From Diphasiastrum complanatum (lineage: Eukaryota; Streptophyta; Lycopodiopsida; Lycopodiales; Lycopodiaceae), in contig CM055104.1 of the NCBI GenBank assembly GCA_029204225.1, forward strand, positions 22,071,952 through 22,135,951: 64,000 bases of DNA. Direction: 5' to 3'. Below, in pieces: positions 23,299 through 36,050 of this stretch. The translations under genes were made by a program, and so were the position numbers. The notes beneath the pieces are model-generated. The model made no database searches and was not told the DNA's origin. It saw only the letters and a list, made by a program, of their open reading frames with translations. Numbering within the stretch: the first letter of the stretch is position 1; each line of letters begins with the position of its first letter.

Positions 23299-24250
23299 GG
23301 AGTGCGGGTTGCGACTCAGGGCGAGCTCCAACCAAGTCTCAGCCTCCCTTGCTGGAATGTTGTCATGGCTCTCACCTTGGCATGCTAGCGCCATGGAGAC
23401 TAGGGTTGATCACACACTTGAAATGTAACCTTCTCAAATTTATTAATAAAGTGGGATTTTCCTCAAACTAACTCTGATTACCTTCTGGGTTTCAGTGTTC
23501 GATAAAAGCGCTAATTGTAAGGCCGCTTCAAAATTTTTAAGTTGGCACATAGTTGAGGGTAGTATCCCGGGACGCCAGCGGTATGTCGTCGGGACCATTC
23601 AGTCCGTGGCGCCAGCGATATGTTGTCGGGACCATTTGGTCCAAGAACTGGTTGTCTCCATATATGTCGCGGCTTGTGGTTCTGAGTGCTCCTTGCATGA
23701 ACGTGAATGAGTTAAGCTCTTGGGGAACGAGCTCTAACCTGTCGGCTGAGTTGGATGGCTTGCTTGGGTGGAAGTTACCTGTTTATGGCTGTCCAGTCTG
23801 GCGTGGCGCCAGGTTGGCTTCCAACGCTCGTGACAAAGCTTTCAGTTGGTTAAGTCTGATGTAAGTTAGACTGCTTGCTTGAATGGATGTTACTCGTTTG
23901 TAACAAAGCTTCAAGTTGGTTAAGTTTGATGTATGTCGGGCGGCTTGCTTGGAGGGAAGTCACCCACATCGGGACCCCCGATCTGGCATGGCGCCAGGTT
24001 GGATCTCAATGTTGGTTTTCGGAACGTCAAGTTGGTTAAGTCTGATAGTTGTTGGCGAGTTGGCTGCTTGTATGTCAAGTGGGTTTGGATGACAAGAGTT
24101 GAAGGCTGGGAAGCTAAGTCGTGGTTCCTGGCTCCCTTTGGGATGCCTGCGCTACATGAGCTCTCAGCCACACATTTTTTTTTTTGTTTTTTTTCTAACT
24201 TGGCTGCTTGGACGCCAAGCAACCAATTTCTATCCCATAAGCATTATCAG
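23299..24250. repeat. Degenerate tandem repeats upstream of the WD40 gene
   Basis: No gene is seen. A block around GGCGCCAGCGGTATGTCGTC is duplicated within 70 bases (23571 and 23610). A unit of about 100-200 bases containing CAAGTTGGTTAAGT(C/T)TGAT then GGCTTGCTTGG recurs near 23835, 23910 and 24030, and TCTGGC(G/A)TGGCGCCAGGTTGG recurs near 23798 and 23982. This may be an eroded LTR or minisatellite. Confidence 0.6.
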
Positions 24251-24264
24251 CATTTTTTCAGGAG

Positions 24265-24537
24265 GGGATATATACAAAATTCGGATCGCATGTGAAACGA
24301 GCCTAGTATATTTTGGCGTCCCACGTTGGATGCCACGCCAAATTGGCGTCGGAGAGTGTGCCGCGTGGCCACCACTTCGGCACAAAAGCTCCCGTTCTTC
24401 TTCTCAATTCCCGCTCTTTCTATGCGCGGGAAAAAGAAAAGGAAGGAAGCAAGGCTGAAAAGTCCCAGGACTGAAAGAAAGAAAGAAAGGAAAGAGTGAT
24501 TGTAGTGAATTGTTGAGTTGGAAAAAGGAAGGTGGCA
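24265..24537 (+). promoter_or_regulatory. Putative promoter and 5' UTR of the WDR76-like gene
   Basis: GATATATACAAA at about 24266-24277 is a TATA-like element about 265 bases before the ATG. A purine-rich GAAA repeat (24474-24500) precedes the start codon. The start site is unproven. Confidence 0.35.
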
Positions 24538-27500
24538 ATGGAGGAGCTGACGGATTATGAGCGCAGAAGGGAAGAAAATGTAATGAGGAATGCAGCAATA
24601 ATTGCTGCTCTGGGAGTCCAGAACGTGGTTCAAGATCTTCGCTCCAATCACGTTACCAAGTAGCACTCTTCTTCTGAGTCTCGTGAGGTTATAACAGAGT
24701 GCTTTAGTGCTGATATAAATCGTCAGGAAGTACGGCATATGTAATGCTATTTTCCCTTTTGTCCATTTTGTCTTCACTAACAATACTTGTTCGCAGTAAC
24801 AATTCTGAAAGGCTTTTCCAATGTTTCTTCTTAGATCGTGAAAATTTCTAGCTCCCCTGGCTTTTTAAAGCATATATATGTTTATGCAGGACACAGTTCC
24901 TAAACTCTCTTTCATATGTAGGAAGAATTTTTTTATGCTATTCAATCCTGTTACTATGGCCGATTTTGAAACGAATGCCACGTTTCTTGGGCCTCACTTT
25001 TTCCTCAGCTATCCATAGCTTTGATTTACTCTTAATATGTGAGTTTAATGCTTACTTGCAGCTATAGTGAGCATGTGTGCCTGTTAAAACGAATCATCTA
25101 CCAGTAATCATTGTGTATGAAATATATCTGCGGAATAATCTCGAGTATTCTGTTTGCTGTAGTGTACACTTGCTTTCATGGCTGCAAGACGCTGTGCTCG
25201 AGATCTTCTTTGCGATTGCGTTCCTTTTCAAAACTGTTTTGTATTCAACATAAAATTGAAGTTATGTAGTATCTTAAATCAGCTACTTCGAATGCAACAA
25301 TTTCTTCCCTCCTTTTGACAGAGTGGAGCAAAAAGGTCACAAACTCTTAGCTGCAGACAAGAAAAGATTAAGAACCGATCCCATCGTCTTGCGAAGATCG
25401 CTTCGTTCCAAAGGACTCTCTCCAGATAATGAACTCAAGCTAGGAATCTATTCCGATGATGAGTCGAGTTCCCCTTCAAGCAAGAAGAACTTGGACTTAC
25501 ATCTTGCAAATGCGGACCGGCCGTTGTTCAATGTGCATGTCACTGATCCCGGCACCGACAGCCAGTTTCTGGAAAGAATAATCAGTTTGCAGGAATCACT
25601 GGACGAAAGACCTTTAGCGGACATTTTTCTTTCTGATAGCTGCAGGCATTCGGACACTGGAGAAGTGAAGGTACACGTTTCTGATCCTACGCATCTGAGG
25701 CTGGAAAGAAAAGATGTTGCAAGAGTCGTTCCCGAAAGGATTTTCGATGTTATGTTTCTTCCTTCAAAAGAGAAATTTATCATAGCTGCAGGGGACAAGA
25801 GCGGGCATATTGGTTTGTGGGATGCTGACTGTGAATTGGAGGGAGACGGAGTTCATATATATCGACCTCATACATCACCAGTTTCAGCCATTGTCAGCCA
25901 TGTGTACGATATCACCAAGGTTGTAGTCTTGGCTTGTATAGAATTATGCATGGAATTACTTGGGCTTCATTCAATCTTTTCCAATAAATTTGCATAATTG
26001 TACGAGCAGTGCCTAGGTTAATTTTTGTGTTCAATGTTTGTTGTCTTAATGGAAACCTGTAAAAACTATATACTCTATATCCATCTTCCATTAACCATAT
26101 CTCATTTCTTTAGCCGATCAAGTTCATAGTCTCCTCACATCGTGAAACAGAACAAAAATATGAGCTATATTGGTTCATGTTTCAGTAGCTGGCATTTCAC
26201 ACTGCACCATACAGATTGTTAAAAGGCAATTTTAGTTGCAATCGGTGAAGCGTTTTCAGGTGCAGAGACTTCAGTTATGCCAAATACTGCTTCCAATTGC
26301 TTGCTCCTCCCGCCAAACTTACCTTGTCCAAACTTATCTTGTAAAGATCAGAGAAATTTTTATACCTATTTTTCCAATTTTTTTCTTCCTTTTGGGCTTT
26401 TCAATAAAGCATCTATCAGTTATGCCCAGGTTTTGCATTTTTTTTGTCTTGTACGGGTTTTGGATTGGAAGCATGGCTGAAGAGCAAAAGGTTCTCTATT
26501 ATGCCAAATATTGTATCCCTGGGAAAAGTCCATTTCAAAGAATACGTCCCCACAGGCTAATAGTACCTTTTTTTTTTTTCTAGAAGGGAAAAATGTTTCA
26601 CATGGAAAATGTAGAAGAGAGATTTGGCATACTTTTGAGAGCTCATATATGCTTTTAATGCATTTCAAATCATCTAATTCGGGCTGACTAGTCGTCGTTT
26701 CTTCTGTCTGCGTGCAGCTTATATCATGTAGCTATGATGGATATGCTCGAGTCCTGGATATGGGAAAAAGTGTATTTAATGTTGTACATGCCTCAGTGAA
26801 GATACTTACTGCTCTGTGCTATTCTTCAGATAGCGCTTCATGTGTTTATCTAGGAGATGATGAAGGCACCATGAGATGTGTGGATATAAGAGACAGAAAC
26901 GTTTCATTCTCAATAGGTCTCCATAATCGACGAATAAATTCTGTACAATTAAACCCACAAAGGAGCCATCTTATGCTGACAGGTTCCACAGATGGCACAG
27001 CTTGCTTATGGGACATTCGACATCTAAGAAAAAGCTGTTTGAATAATCTTGCTAAGTTGAAACATCCAAGGGCAGTGCAATCTGCTTATTTTTCTCCATC
27101 AGGAAATCATATTGCAAGTACCAGGTCTGTCTTCAGTCTTGTTGTTTATCTTTAATATGAGAGTGTTCTTGTATTTGTCTCTATATTGCATCTCTCATCA
27201 AACTAGCAGGCCAACTTCACTTACCGAGGCTACTCGCGTCTCTCACTCGTGTGATTAGGTTTATCAATCGGATGTACGTATTACTATATAGTATAGGCAA
27301 GGATTTGGTAGGCAGTCTAGTTTATTGGTTTAGCTTGACATGAACAGCGTATGGAGATGTTGATTAGATTGCTTGTTATACAGTTACGACGATTGTGTCC
27401 GAGTATGGAGTGGATTGTTTCAGAACACCTTGACTGCACACGATAGTGATGCATTACAACTTGACGAGCCAGCCATCATTCCTCATAATAATCAAACAAA

Positions 27501-28617
27501 TCGATGGCTTTCTTCCTTCAGGTATTGACTGCATATTCCTCATAGTTCATTGTTGTTAAGGAGCCACTAGAAATGAATGAAGCATAAGTTCTATTGCCTT
27601 TGCAGCATGTGAGGTGTAGATTTTTAGGGATTAGCATCCATATATATATGTGGCTGCTCTACAGTCAGCTATGCAGAAAGTTTCTTGTAGTAGCTGAGAG
27701 AAGTGACTGCTAAATTACCTTGATGATGCTGTCATTTTGTGGTGAGTGGTGTATCGTACTTGAGCTGGGCTTGCCCACCCATGTTCGATTCTCTGTTATT
27801 CCAGGAACTTCAGTAGTCTGAATGTAAATGGGATAAGGAACAGTATCGACTTTCTTTATGCATCACAGCAATGGCAAGGGCCATTTATAAAACTAAAATT
27901 CAGTTAAATATCTGTACTGGTGCTCCGATAGTGGTAGTGAGCTTGTTGTGCTAATTCTTTTGCTCATGGATATGTTGTGTCAGATCAAGAAATCTTCCAG
28001 CTAAGCAGTTTGTAGAATGGACAGTTTGTTTGAATTAGTCAAAATCATAAGAGCATAAATTTAAGCTGTAAGGGTGAGGCCTGGTCAACTCAAATTGACA
28101 ATCCATTTCCTGCAAGGCTGTGGACATAGCCTGTATATGCTGTGTACTGCCTGCCATTATTTAAGGTTTTACCTGCTTAGAATTCTGTGATACATGGTAT
28201 CTATTATGTTGTAGCTGGATGATAATGATCAAGGCTCGTATTTGTAGAGCATTCAGTGGGCATGAATTCCATGAGCAATATACTGTATTTTTTTGGTACG
28301 GTATTTTGTTTGGTGGTAGTTTTGCTCGTCTTTCTGTGCTTCAATGTAATATAATACCCATCATCTCATACCATGTTGCATCTAATGATGTTCATGTTGC
28401 TTATTGCAGAGCTATATGGGGTTGGAATGACAGCCTTTTGTTTGTTGGCAACATGAGCAGGGCGATAGATGTTCTTTCTGTAGAGGAGAAGAGAGTAACA
28501 GCGTCTCTCAGAGCTGATAATATGACGTCTATCCCCTGTAGATTTGCATGCCATTCACTACTACCTGGACTACTGGCAGGTGGTACTGCTGGTGGTAAAG
28601 TGTACTTTTGGCGGTAG
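24538..28617 (+). CDS. WDR76: WD40-repeat protein, WDR76/Cmr1 family (five exons)
   Basis: Exons 24538-24659, 25322-25919, 26718-27124, 27384-27521 and 28410-28617 join in frame with GT-AG borders to a 490-residue protein. The N terminus (LTDYERRREENVMRN) matches the conserved start of WDR76/yeast Cmr1, nuclear WD40 proteins tied to DNA-damage and replication-stress sites and CUL4-DDB1 ubiquitin ligases. A basic linker (RRSLRSKG) follows. WD-type blade ends are GHIGLWDAD, SYDGYARVLD, DDEGTMRCVDIRD, GSTDGTACLWDIRH, YDDCVRVW and GGKVYFW. The ATG is the first in an AT/purine-rich leader. The length is close to plant homologues, and I see no frameshift or stop. Family assignment is by recognition of these motifs. 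It appears to be the only intact host gene in the window. Confidence 0.88.
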
Positions 28618-29448
28618 CACACTTTCCATAATAATATTATATATTCTTGTAATTCTGACAGATCTGCTCTGATTGTTGGACAATGAAGTAGTGCTTTAGC
28701 GCTAAATTGCAGCATTCAGGTAGCTGCGTTCAAGAAAAAGTTGAGGATTCTTATAGAAAACCTCATTTTTTGGAATAATTGAAGTATGAGGTATGAAAGT
28801 TTCGTAGAAATGTTGCATATCCGTTTATATTCATTCGATGACCATTATGTTTTCTATATAATTTGGTTTGCGTTTTTTTTTACAACTTCATAACTTGTCT
28901 GATAGTGCACTTATCTTTGAAACAATAGTTATAACTTTCATTATAGTATATACATGTGAGAAATCATGTCAGTAACAGCATGTCCTTGTTTTTTTTCTTT
29001 TGCCATATACTATACTTTTCGACCATCTGCTGCGCTTATTATACTATTTCAGAACTGAAGCTAAAGGGCCCCAATTCCCTTATAGTCACAATTAACTTAC
29101 GGGTTGTTGGTCTATTGATCCCTAGCGTGGACACACTACCCGAGACCAGTCGTGGGCATGACAAATGGAGTTTTAAAAAGAGCGTTAGCTGATGAATTTC
29201 TCCACCATAGCCACCAACTCCCTAAGGTCAAATTACAATTTATGGGAGGTGGACTCCACAATTTATTTTTCTCGATAAAGAGATGAATGACAAATTTGAT
29301 GTCAAAAAGTTTCGAATATGTACTTTTAGTGAGCATGAAAAAGTAAACAAATATCCATTCAAGCGAGCATAGAAAAGAGCGTTATATTGCATAACTCAAT
29401 AGAAAAGAGCCTTGATGGATTTTTTTCAACACATATGACTCTTAGTAA
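28618..29448. other. 3' flank of the WD40 gene, nothing else seen
   Basis: AT-rich sequence with a possible polyadenylation region just after the stop (AATAATATTATATATTC near 28630). No gene, RNA or clear repeat was recognised. Confidence 0.5.
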
Positions 29449-29789
29449 GTGAAGTATTGCAGGAACGGTAGAAGCCAGGCTTTTCATCAATGTGGCTTCA
29501 CTCTAAAAAGGCGATATCTACCTCCCATAGACAATGGCCCTCTAATTGGTTTCTTACCACACTATTACGATAGTAATTTATTTGTAGCATTCAACTACAA
29601 AAATGCAATACACACATCTATCTTTTGTAAAGATGTGTTGATAGAATTAGCTCATATGCAAAGTGTTTGGGTGGAACAAAAAATTGCATGTGTAGAGTTG
29701 CACATTAGCTTGTGAGAGAAATCAATTTGCATTAATAAATATCAATCAAATACACCTTAACAATAGAAATTATTGTTAATTGGGAAAAG
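29449..29789 (+). other. Unrecognised ORF region before a copia element
   Basis: An 88-codon frame (29449-29715) shows no motif I know. It probably lies within the decayed 5' part of the copia element that follows, but Gag is not recognisable. Confidence 0.25.
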
Positions 29790-32230
29790 AGTTTTCAGCA
29801 GTATGCTAATGCACCAGAAGGTTCGAAATACTTTGACAAAGAAGTTGATGAAGCAGCATTTATGGCAAATGAAGACCAACACGATGTCGATTTTTGGTAT
29901 TTGGATTCAAGTGCTATTCAGCACATGACTAGCCAACAAAATTGGTTTCATGAGTATTGTTAAGCTACGACTCAGAAGTACGTCTCGTTGGGCGATAGCA
30001 GTACTCAGTATTGATGGTATCGGCACTATCAAATTGCAATTTTGGGATGGTACTATCATTCCAAATGTTCTCCATGTTTCAATTCTTACCAAAAATCTAA
30101 TTTCTATTAGTGAAATTGATTATTTGAGCCATAAAGTCGAATTTGATTCTAATACTTGTTTAATAATAAACAAAAGCATAAAGATACTTGGATAGAGGCA
30201 AGGTAATTTCTATAAGCTTAGTTTTTGCAATGCTTCGAATGTTCAAGCTCTATCTACTTTTACTTTGGAAGACAAATATTTACTATGGCATTATAAAATG
30301 GGTCATGTCAATTTTACTTGTCTTCGAAATATGTCAGTGAAAAAGATTGTTCGAGATCTCAACTGCAGTCATATTTCAGACCGTACAGTTTGTCGAAGCT
30401 ATATTTTAGCCAAGCATGCTAGAGATCCTTTGAAGTCCGATTCGCAACACAAATCCAAAGGTGTGTTAGATATTGTGCACAACGACATATGTGGACCCAC
30501 ACAGGCTCTCTTGATAAGGTGAGCGAAATACTTTTTGACCTTTATCGACAATTATTCGAGGAGGACAATAGTCTATTTTCTAAAGGAGAAATTAGAAGCT
30601 ATATATTTTGACCAGCTATATCCGATCTTGGATGACCTTTCACCTCTAGCCACGAGTCATCCCCGTATTCTGCTACATTTCAGCAATTCAAGCAGGAAGC
30701 TGAGAATCAAACTTCCAAAAAAATCAAGGCAATTTAGATTGATGGTGGAGACAAATTCATTTCGACTGAATTCAAAGATTACTGCAAAGCTCATGGCATT
30801 CTTATGCAGTATATCACCAGTGATTCTCCACAATCAAATGTAGTGGCTGAACGTAAAAATTGTACACATGTCGAAAGTGTGAAAACTATGATTCTACATG
30901 TAGGATTATCGAAGACCTTTTGGGCAGAAGCCATCTCGACAGCTGCATATCTTTAGAATCGACTTACAACCAAAGTTTTATTTGACAAAACACCCGAAGA
31001 AGTGTGGACAGGCTCAAAACCTTTGGTAAGACATCTTCAAATTTTTGGTTGTATCGCTTTCACACAATTTCTAACAGAACTTTGTAGGAAGCTAGATATT
31101 ACTAGTTCTAAGTTTATCTTTGTTGGATACTCTTCGAATCATAAAGCTTATAGGATTTATAATCCAGTGACTAAGAAAATTATTTTGAGTAGAGATGTTT
31201 TTTTTCTCGAAGATTCTTTTGTCAATTTCAAGGGAAAGAAAAAAGTTACATATGTCAAATCAGTACCTGATATCACATGACAACTCGACACAGCCACAAC
31301 AATAGCCCGAAAAACTAATTCTTTGAAGATCAAATTGAATTTCTCGACAAATTTTCGACAACGCCATAGCTCCTTGTTGCTTTGCCGAGGAGCCAATCGG
31401 TTATTTAGAAGTAATTTCAAGTCTAGATGCAAATCAATGTAAATCAAAGATGGACAAAGAGTATCAATCTCTTATAAAAAATTAGACATGGACTGTTAGA
31501 GACCTGCCAGATGGTAAAAACATCATTCTTGCAAATGGGTTTACCGAATCAAGTACAAAGCTAATGGTTCAATTGATCGATGGAAGGCAAAACTAGTTGT
31601 TAGAGGATTTTCCCAAATTCTGAATGTTGATTATTTGAAAACTTTCAGTCCCGTGGTCAAACATAATGTGTTGTCAATATATAGTAATGATAATGGACTA
31701 TGAATTCACTGGTTTGTAGTAAACATTACAGTCAGCTGAACTTGGTATAAAGCCTTCATGAATAAAGAATTTATTGATTCGATGAAACCGTGCACGAGAT
31801 AATTGTTTAAGCTCGTAGAGAGCTTTTTGGAGTTTGCATACTCGATGGGTTTTACTCACTAACTCATAGCCTTTGGTTAAAGTTGAGTGATTATTCGAAT
31901 GGCCATGTTAATTTTTTCAGGGTTTTATAGATGTAGTTTGGGTTGGAGATGTTGGCAGCAAAAAGTCGACATCAGGATATGTCTGTGTATTCAACAATGA
32001 TCCTGTCTCTTGGAACAACAATAAGTAGTATTTGATTGCATTATTCTCTACAGAGGTCGTATACATTGTTGTCGCACATGTTGCAAAAGAAATTATCTAG
32101 TTAAAGTGTCTATTATCAAAAGCAAACAACAGTGGATATATTCACTAAAGAGTTATCATTTGACAATCATTCTAAGTTTAGCAATATGCTCAACTTAATC
32201 CCTCAATTTTTATAAGTTCACATTAAGGGG
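29790..32230 (+). pseudogene. Decayed copia polyprotein (protease to RNase H)
   Basis: Conserved blocks appear in order over several frames. Protease is WYLDSSAIQHMT (29898, Asp-Ser-Ser in place of Asp-Ser-Gly). The pre-integrase region is YLLWHYKMGHVNF, and the integrase core is DICGPTQ, FIDNYSRRT, then AHGILMQYITSDSPQSN and FVGYSSNHKAYRIYNP. The start of reverse transcriptase is [20 protein letters not shown] near 31570. A large deletion then leads to an RNase H end (GSKKSTSGYVCVF, near 31950; then DIFTKELSF near 32135). Most of the catalytic reverse transcriptase, including YVDD, is gone, and there are many stops. Confidence 0.8.
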
Positions 32231-32233
32231 GAG

Positions 32234-32900
32234 TGTTAAATTTCATTTTTCAATCATTTTGTAATGTGGAACTACTTTGCAATTTTAATCGCATTTTGGA
32301 ACAATGTCAAAGGATTCGAGACCATTTGCAAAAATAGACATACTGTCGAGCAGACCTAAAATGATTAATCGAGGGTTGCAAATTCGACTTCATCATATTT
32401 GGTTGAGGAGTCTTATCCATTACATATTTCGGGTCCAATCCCTTATCTCCACATGGCACATGCCAGGTGGATGACGACGCATCTTGTTAGGGCTGTGCCA
32501 TCAACAACTATAAATAGATTAGTAGACTAGTTCATCTAATAAGAGTTTAGAGTTCAAGTTTTAAGAGCATTCTTCTCCTTCTCCTCTCTGTTTTGCCATA
32601 GGCGTAGGCTGATCGTTAATTAGCTATCGCGATTACAGTTTGTGTATGAGCAAAATTTATAGTAGAATTAGATGTACAATTATTATAGTGCAATCAAAGC
32701 AGACAATAGATGTATTTTTATCATTTAACAATACATATACGACAATTTGATGCATGACTTGTCTTACGACTTCTGTTATTCATTCTATTCGATCTGAATT
32801 CTAATAATTCGAAATGAAGCGATCTTTTTTTATTGTTCATTTTCTACACTTGTGAATGATAATAAGTTGTGTTTATGATAATATCGAAATAGTTTTGTTA
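32234..32900 (+). repeat. 3' LTR of the decayed copia element
   Basis: A polypurine tract TTAAGGGGGAG (32223-32233) is followed by TGTTAAATTTC, the LTR start. CTATAAATAG near 32509 fits the LTR TATA box. The end is not defined because the 5' LTR is not recognisable. Confidence 0.55.
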
Positions 32901-32975
32901 TTACATAGACTAGTGTTTTTCCTACAATCGAACTATCATTGTCAAATAGTTATTTGAGTCATATGCACTTTATTT

Positions 32976-33604
32976 CTATCTGCCAACACCTGTGGATCTT
33001 CTATGCATGTTGTCTCCTACAAAATCTGAATTAGAAACAACAATCAAACAAATGCGATTTTCTTTATAAAAGATGCCAAAATTTAGGGTGCTAGAAATGA
33101 ATCTAAGCACTCTTTTGGCTAGGTTCCAATGATGAATCAAAGGAGATTGCATGAATTGACTCAATCTAATGACACTAAAACTTAGATATGGTCTAGTAAT
33201 AGTGAGCCAAATCAAGGAGCCTATGAGACTCCTATAGAGTGTGATGTCCTTGAAGGATATTTTATCACCTCCTATTGGATCTCTTACATGATGCTCCATT
33301 GAAGTTTCTACTTTCTTACACATATCCATATTGAATATTTTAATAATGAAGTAGCATACTTGGATTGACAAATGAAGCTATAATCACAAGTTCTAACTAC
33401 TCCAATGACCAAACTATCTTGAAAGGGACCAAGATCTTGCATTTTAAACTCCCTACACAATGCCATCTTAGCTTCATTAATGAAATTGAAATTGTCTCCA
33501 CAAAATATTATGTCATCTACATCAAGGAAAATTATCAATGATTTGGATGAAACACAAAATATGTCAGGACTATAATTGACTGTCAGAGATAATTGAGGCA
33601 TCAT
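32976..33604 (-). pseudogene. Copia reverse transcriptase/RNase H fragment
   Basis: The minus-strand frames give FLDVDDIIFCGDN (the catalytic YVDD block as DVDD), EFKMQDLGPF, ITLYRSLIGSLIWLTITRP and NSDFVGDNMHRRSTG, the join of reverse transcriptase to RNase H. A frame change separates the two halves near 33310. It ends just after RRSTG, at almost the same position where the related copy at 37.3 kb is interrupted by a solo LTR. What follows here is not clearly RNase H. Confidence 0.75.
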
Positions 33605-34680
33605 AGACTGCCATGATATCTACAACATATTAGATGCATGCAAATGGTGCTCGTCAAATCAAACTTAAGCCATAGATAGATGTGGAACAAAACTAATGTT
33701 TATGCCTTCAGTAACTGAAAAACTCTAAAACGAAAACACACCAAAAAATACGAGAATAAAAACAACGAGCTACTACACATTATGACAAAGGTATCATAAA
33801 TGATTAGATTACAAAATTCATAAAATGTATACAAATGAATTCTAATCTTCATAATTCTGGGTATGCTACAATGAAGCATTCATTGTGGACCTGCATTATT
33901 AAACCTAAAATTTGTGTACTTCTCACACGTGTGAGGGCATCTGAAACAATGTGAATGATCTCCTAAGGTTGGTGTGATTGCATATAGATCTAACACCAAC
34001 AAGATAGAATCGCTCGAGCTTTAAGACAAGAGCACTTAATACATGCATGAATCATTCACCATTCAACATACTCATTCCAAGGCAACTTGTGATGAGAAAA
34101 ACTAAGTATGCAATCGGCTTGCTCTCGGGTAGAGAGAAGAAAGTACATGTAGCTCTCGGGTAGAGAGAGAAAAAATGCAACAAACTCTACATTCTAATTG
34201 GCTAAATTTGATACATTGCATCTAGACTAGTATTTCTAGGTTTTTTATGAAGTATCTAGAAGTTTCCAATTTAGGTCAAGTGGCCAAATGACATTTTGGA
34301 AGCTATAAATAGTTGTACCTACATGGAGAAATGATGATCAAAGTTTCTTTCTATGTGGAGAATTTATCTAGACTTGTGTTTCTATGTCCATCTCATGTGA
34401 TTTTCTCTTGATATTTTGAGTTTCTATGTGTAGAGTGTTGATTTTATGGTTGATCTAGCTTTCACACATGTGAAGTAAAGTACTGTACTACTGCTATAAG
34501 GACAGGGACAATAATAATTCATATTCAAGTGTTTATGATCAGATCATTATGCATTTCTGTTGGATTTATTCCTCTACTCTCCTAAATCCCATGTTAATCT
34601 AGTTCCATTCATATTGCTACATTTTTACTTGCATTGTGGCACAGTCTACAAAAATACTATTATTATTAGAGACATTCTTG
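33605..34680. other. Gene-free stretch with LTR-like pieces
   Basis: No ORF of note. The segment about 33905-34320 shares TCTCACACGTGTGAGGGC, GATCTCCTAAGG and CTCTCGGGTAGAGAGAG with the LTRs at 35.3-37.3 kb, so it is probably an eroded LTR of the same family. The rest is unassigned. Confidence 0.45.
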
Positions 34681-34689
34681 AAAGGCTCA

Positions 34690-34810
34690 TCCGACTTGGC
34701 GACTTGCCCAACTTATCTGGAGGACCGACTTGTTCGCTAACTCGACTAGTCGACTTGTTCGACTTATCGAGAGGTTCGACTTGTTGGCTCATTGTCCCGA
34801 CTTAATCGAC
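34690..34810. repeat. CGACTTG short-motif repeat cluster
   Basis: The words CGACTTG, CGACTTA and CGACTAG recur about eight times in 120 bases, irregularly spaced, and include the palindrome CGACTAGTCG at 34752-34761. Confidence 0.6.
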
Positions 34811-35312
34811 TATCGGTAGTGACATGCTCGACTCCAAATATTTGAAGCCTTCACGTTCACTTCCTATACTATGCAACTACTTGACAATGACAACAGCCCC
34901 CACAATCTACTCCAGATGGCACAACGGTTCCAAGCCATCTTCTTGTACACTCATCTGCACAAGTGTAAATCGTATATAGATGACTATTGTAATCTAATCA
35001 AGATGCATGAAAATAGAGTGAATTAGGTATAGACACTGTAGATGTTTTCATGTATCAATTCTTTCTTTTCATACTGATTGTCAATTATAAGCTCATAGTT
35101 TTTACAAAGTGGAGCTAGCTTCCTGAGCACGTGGATTTGCTCGCTATTGTCTTGTGTTCATAGCATCAATCTGACTTGTATGTCTAACATTAATTTGAAT
35201 CAATCACTGGCTTTTATTGCGTTCAGATTTCTTGTCAGAATTGTATGTGTTGCTACTACGTCTTCCTATCTGACTCTCTTATTGCTTTGTCTGATTGTCT
35301 ACTCTTCTGCTT
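34811..35312. other. Unassigned spacer
   Basis: AT-rich with no recognisable gene. It lies between the CGACTTG cluster and the probable LTR end near 35314. Confidence 0.4.
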
Positions 35313-35313
35313 G

Positions 35314-36040
35314 TGAAGTTTTTAGCACGCGTGAACTCCACCACACACCTTACAGGATCTTTATGAGGTGTTGTGGGTGCACAAGATTGATCAATGAACA
35401 GATTACTTGAAAAATCTAAGGCAAGATCACAATGACATACATCAGACTAAAAAAAACTAACTTCTTACTATGAGAAATGGATATCAGAAATTATTCTAAG
35501 TGCTCACTATGGAGAAAATAGTCTGCTCTCGGGTAGAGAGAGAAAATGAACACATAAAACTCGAGTAGAGAGAGAATGAGCCCAAAACACCAAAATTTCA
35601 ATATTCACAATATGGCAAAACATGCCAAAGTTTTCCTACATCAAAGAGGCTCGAATTCCTACAGTGAAGTTGCATGGAAAGTCCACTTTACTTAGTTAAC
35701 TCAACTGCCAATGATCCAAATGTAAAACTGCATGCATGGATATTGCATGTACTGCATGTCAACTCTTAAAATTACCTAGACATGTGTAGATCATGAAACC
35801 TACTTTGCATGTTGCATGCACTGATTTCATGTTGCTTGCATGCACTCTGAATGACTTTGCATGTAATATAAACTTTTGCATGACATCAAGATTGAACCTA
35901 CCTAACTCAAACTCGACCTATTCTAGAAGGTTATGTGCTCAATTCACATACCTTTATGTACAATAAAATATACAATGGAAATAAGATAGGCATGTCCCCA
36001 AAACTCGAGATAGGAAGATATAATTTTACTAATCTTCACA
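35314..36040 (-). repeat. Probable 3' LTR of copia element D
   Basis: On the minus strand the purine tract TAAGGAGGAG (36041-36050) is followed by TGTGAAGATTAG, the LTR start. The LTR carries CTCGGGTAGAGAGAG (about 35527) and ends near 35314 in a region resembling the end of the solo LTR at 36462. The outer boundary is approximate. Confidence 0.55.
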
Positions 36041-36050
36041 CTCCTCCTTA

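Noticed and set aside
24247-24783. 178-codon minus-strand ORF opposite the WD40 gene's first exon
   Set aside because: It overlaps the promoter, exon 1 and intron 1 of a well-supported gene, has no motif, and is hydrophobic by composition.
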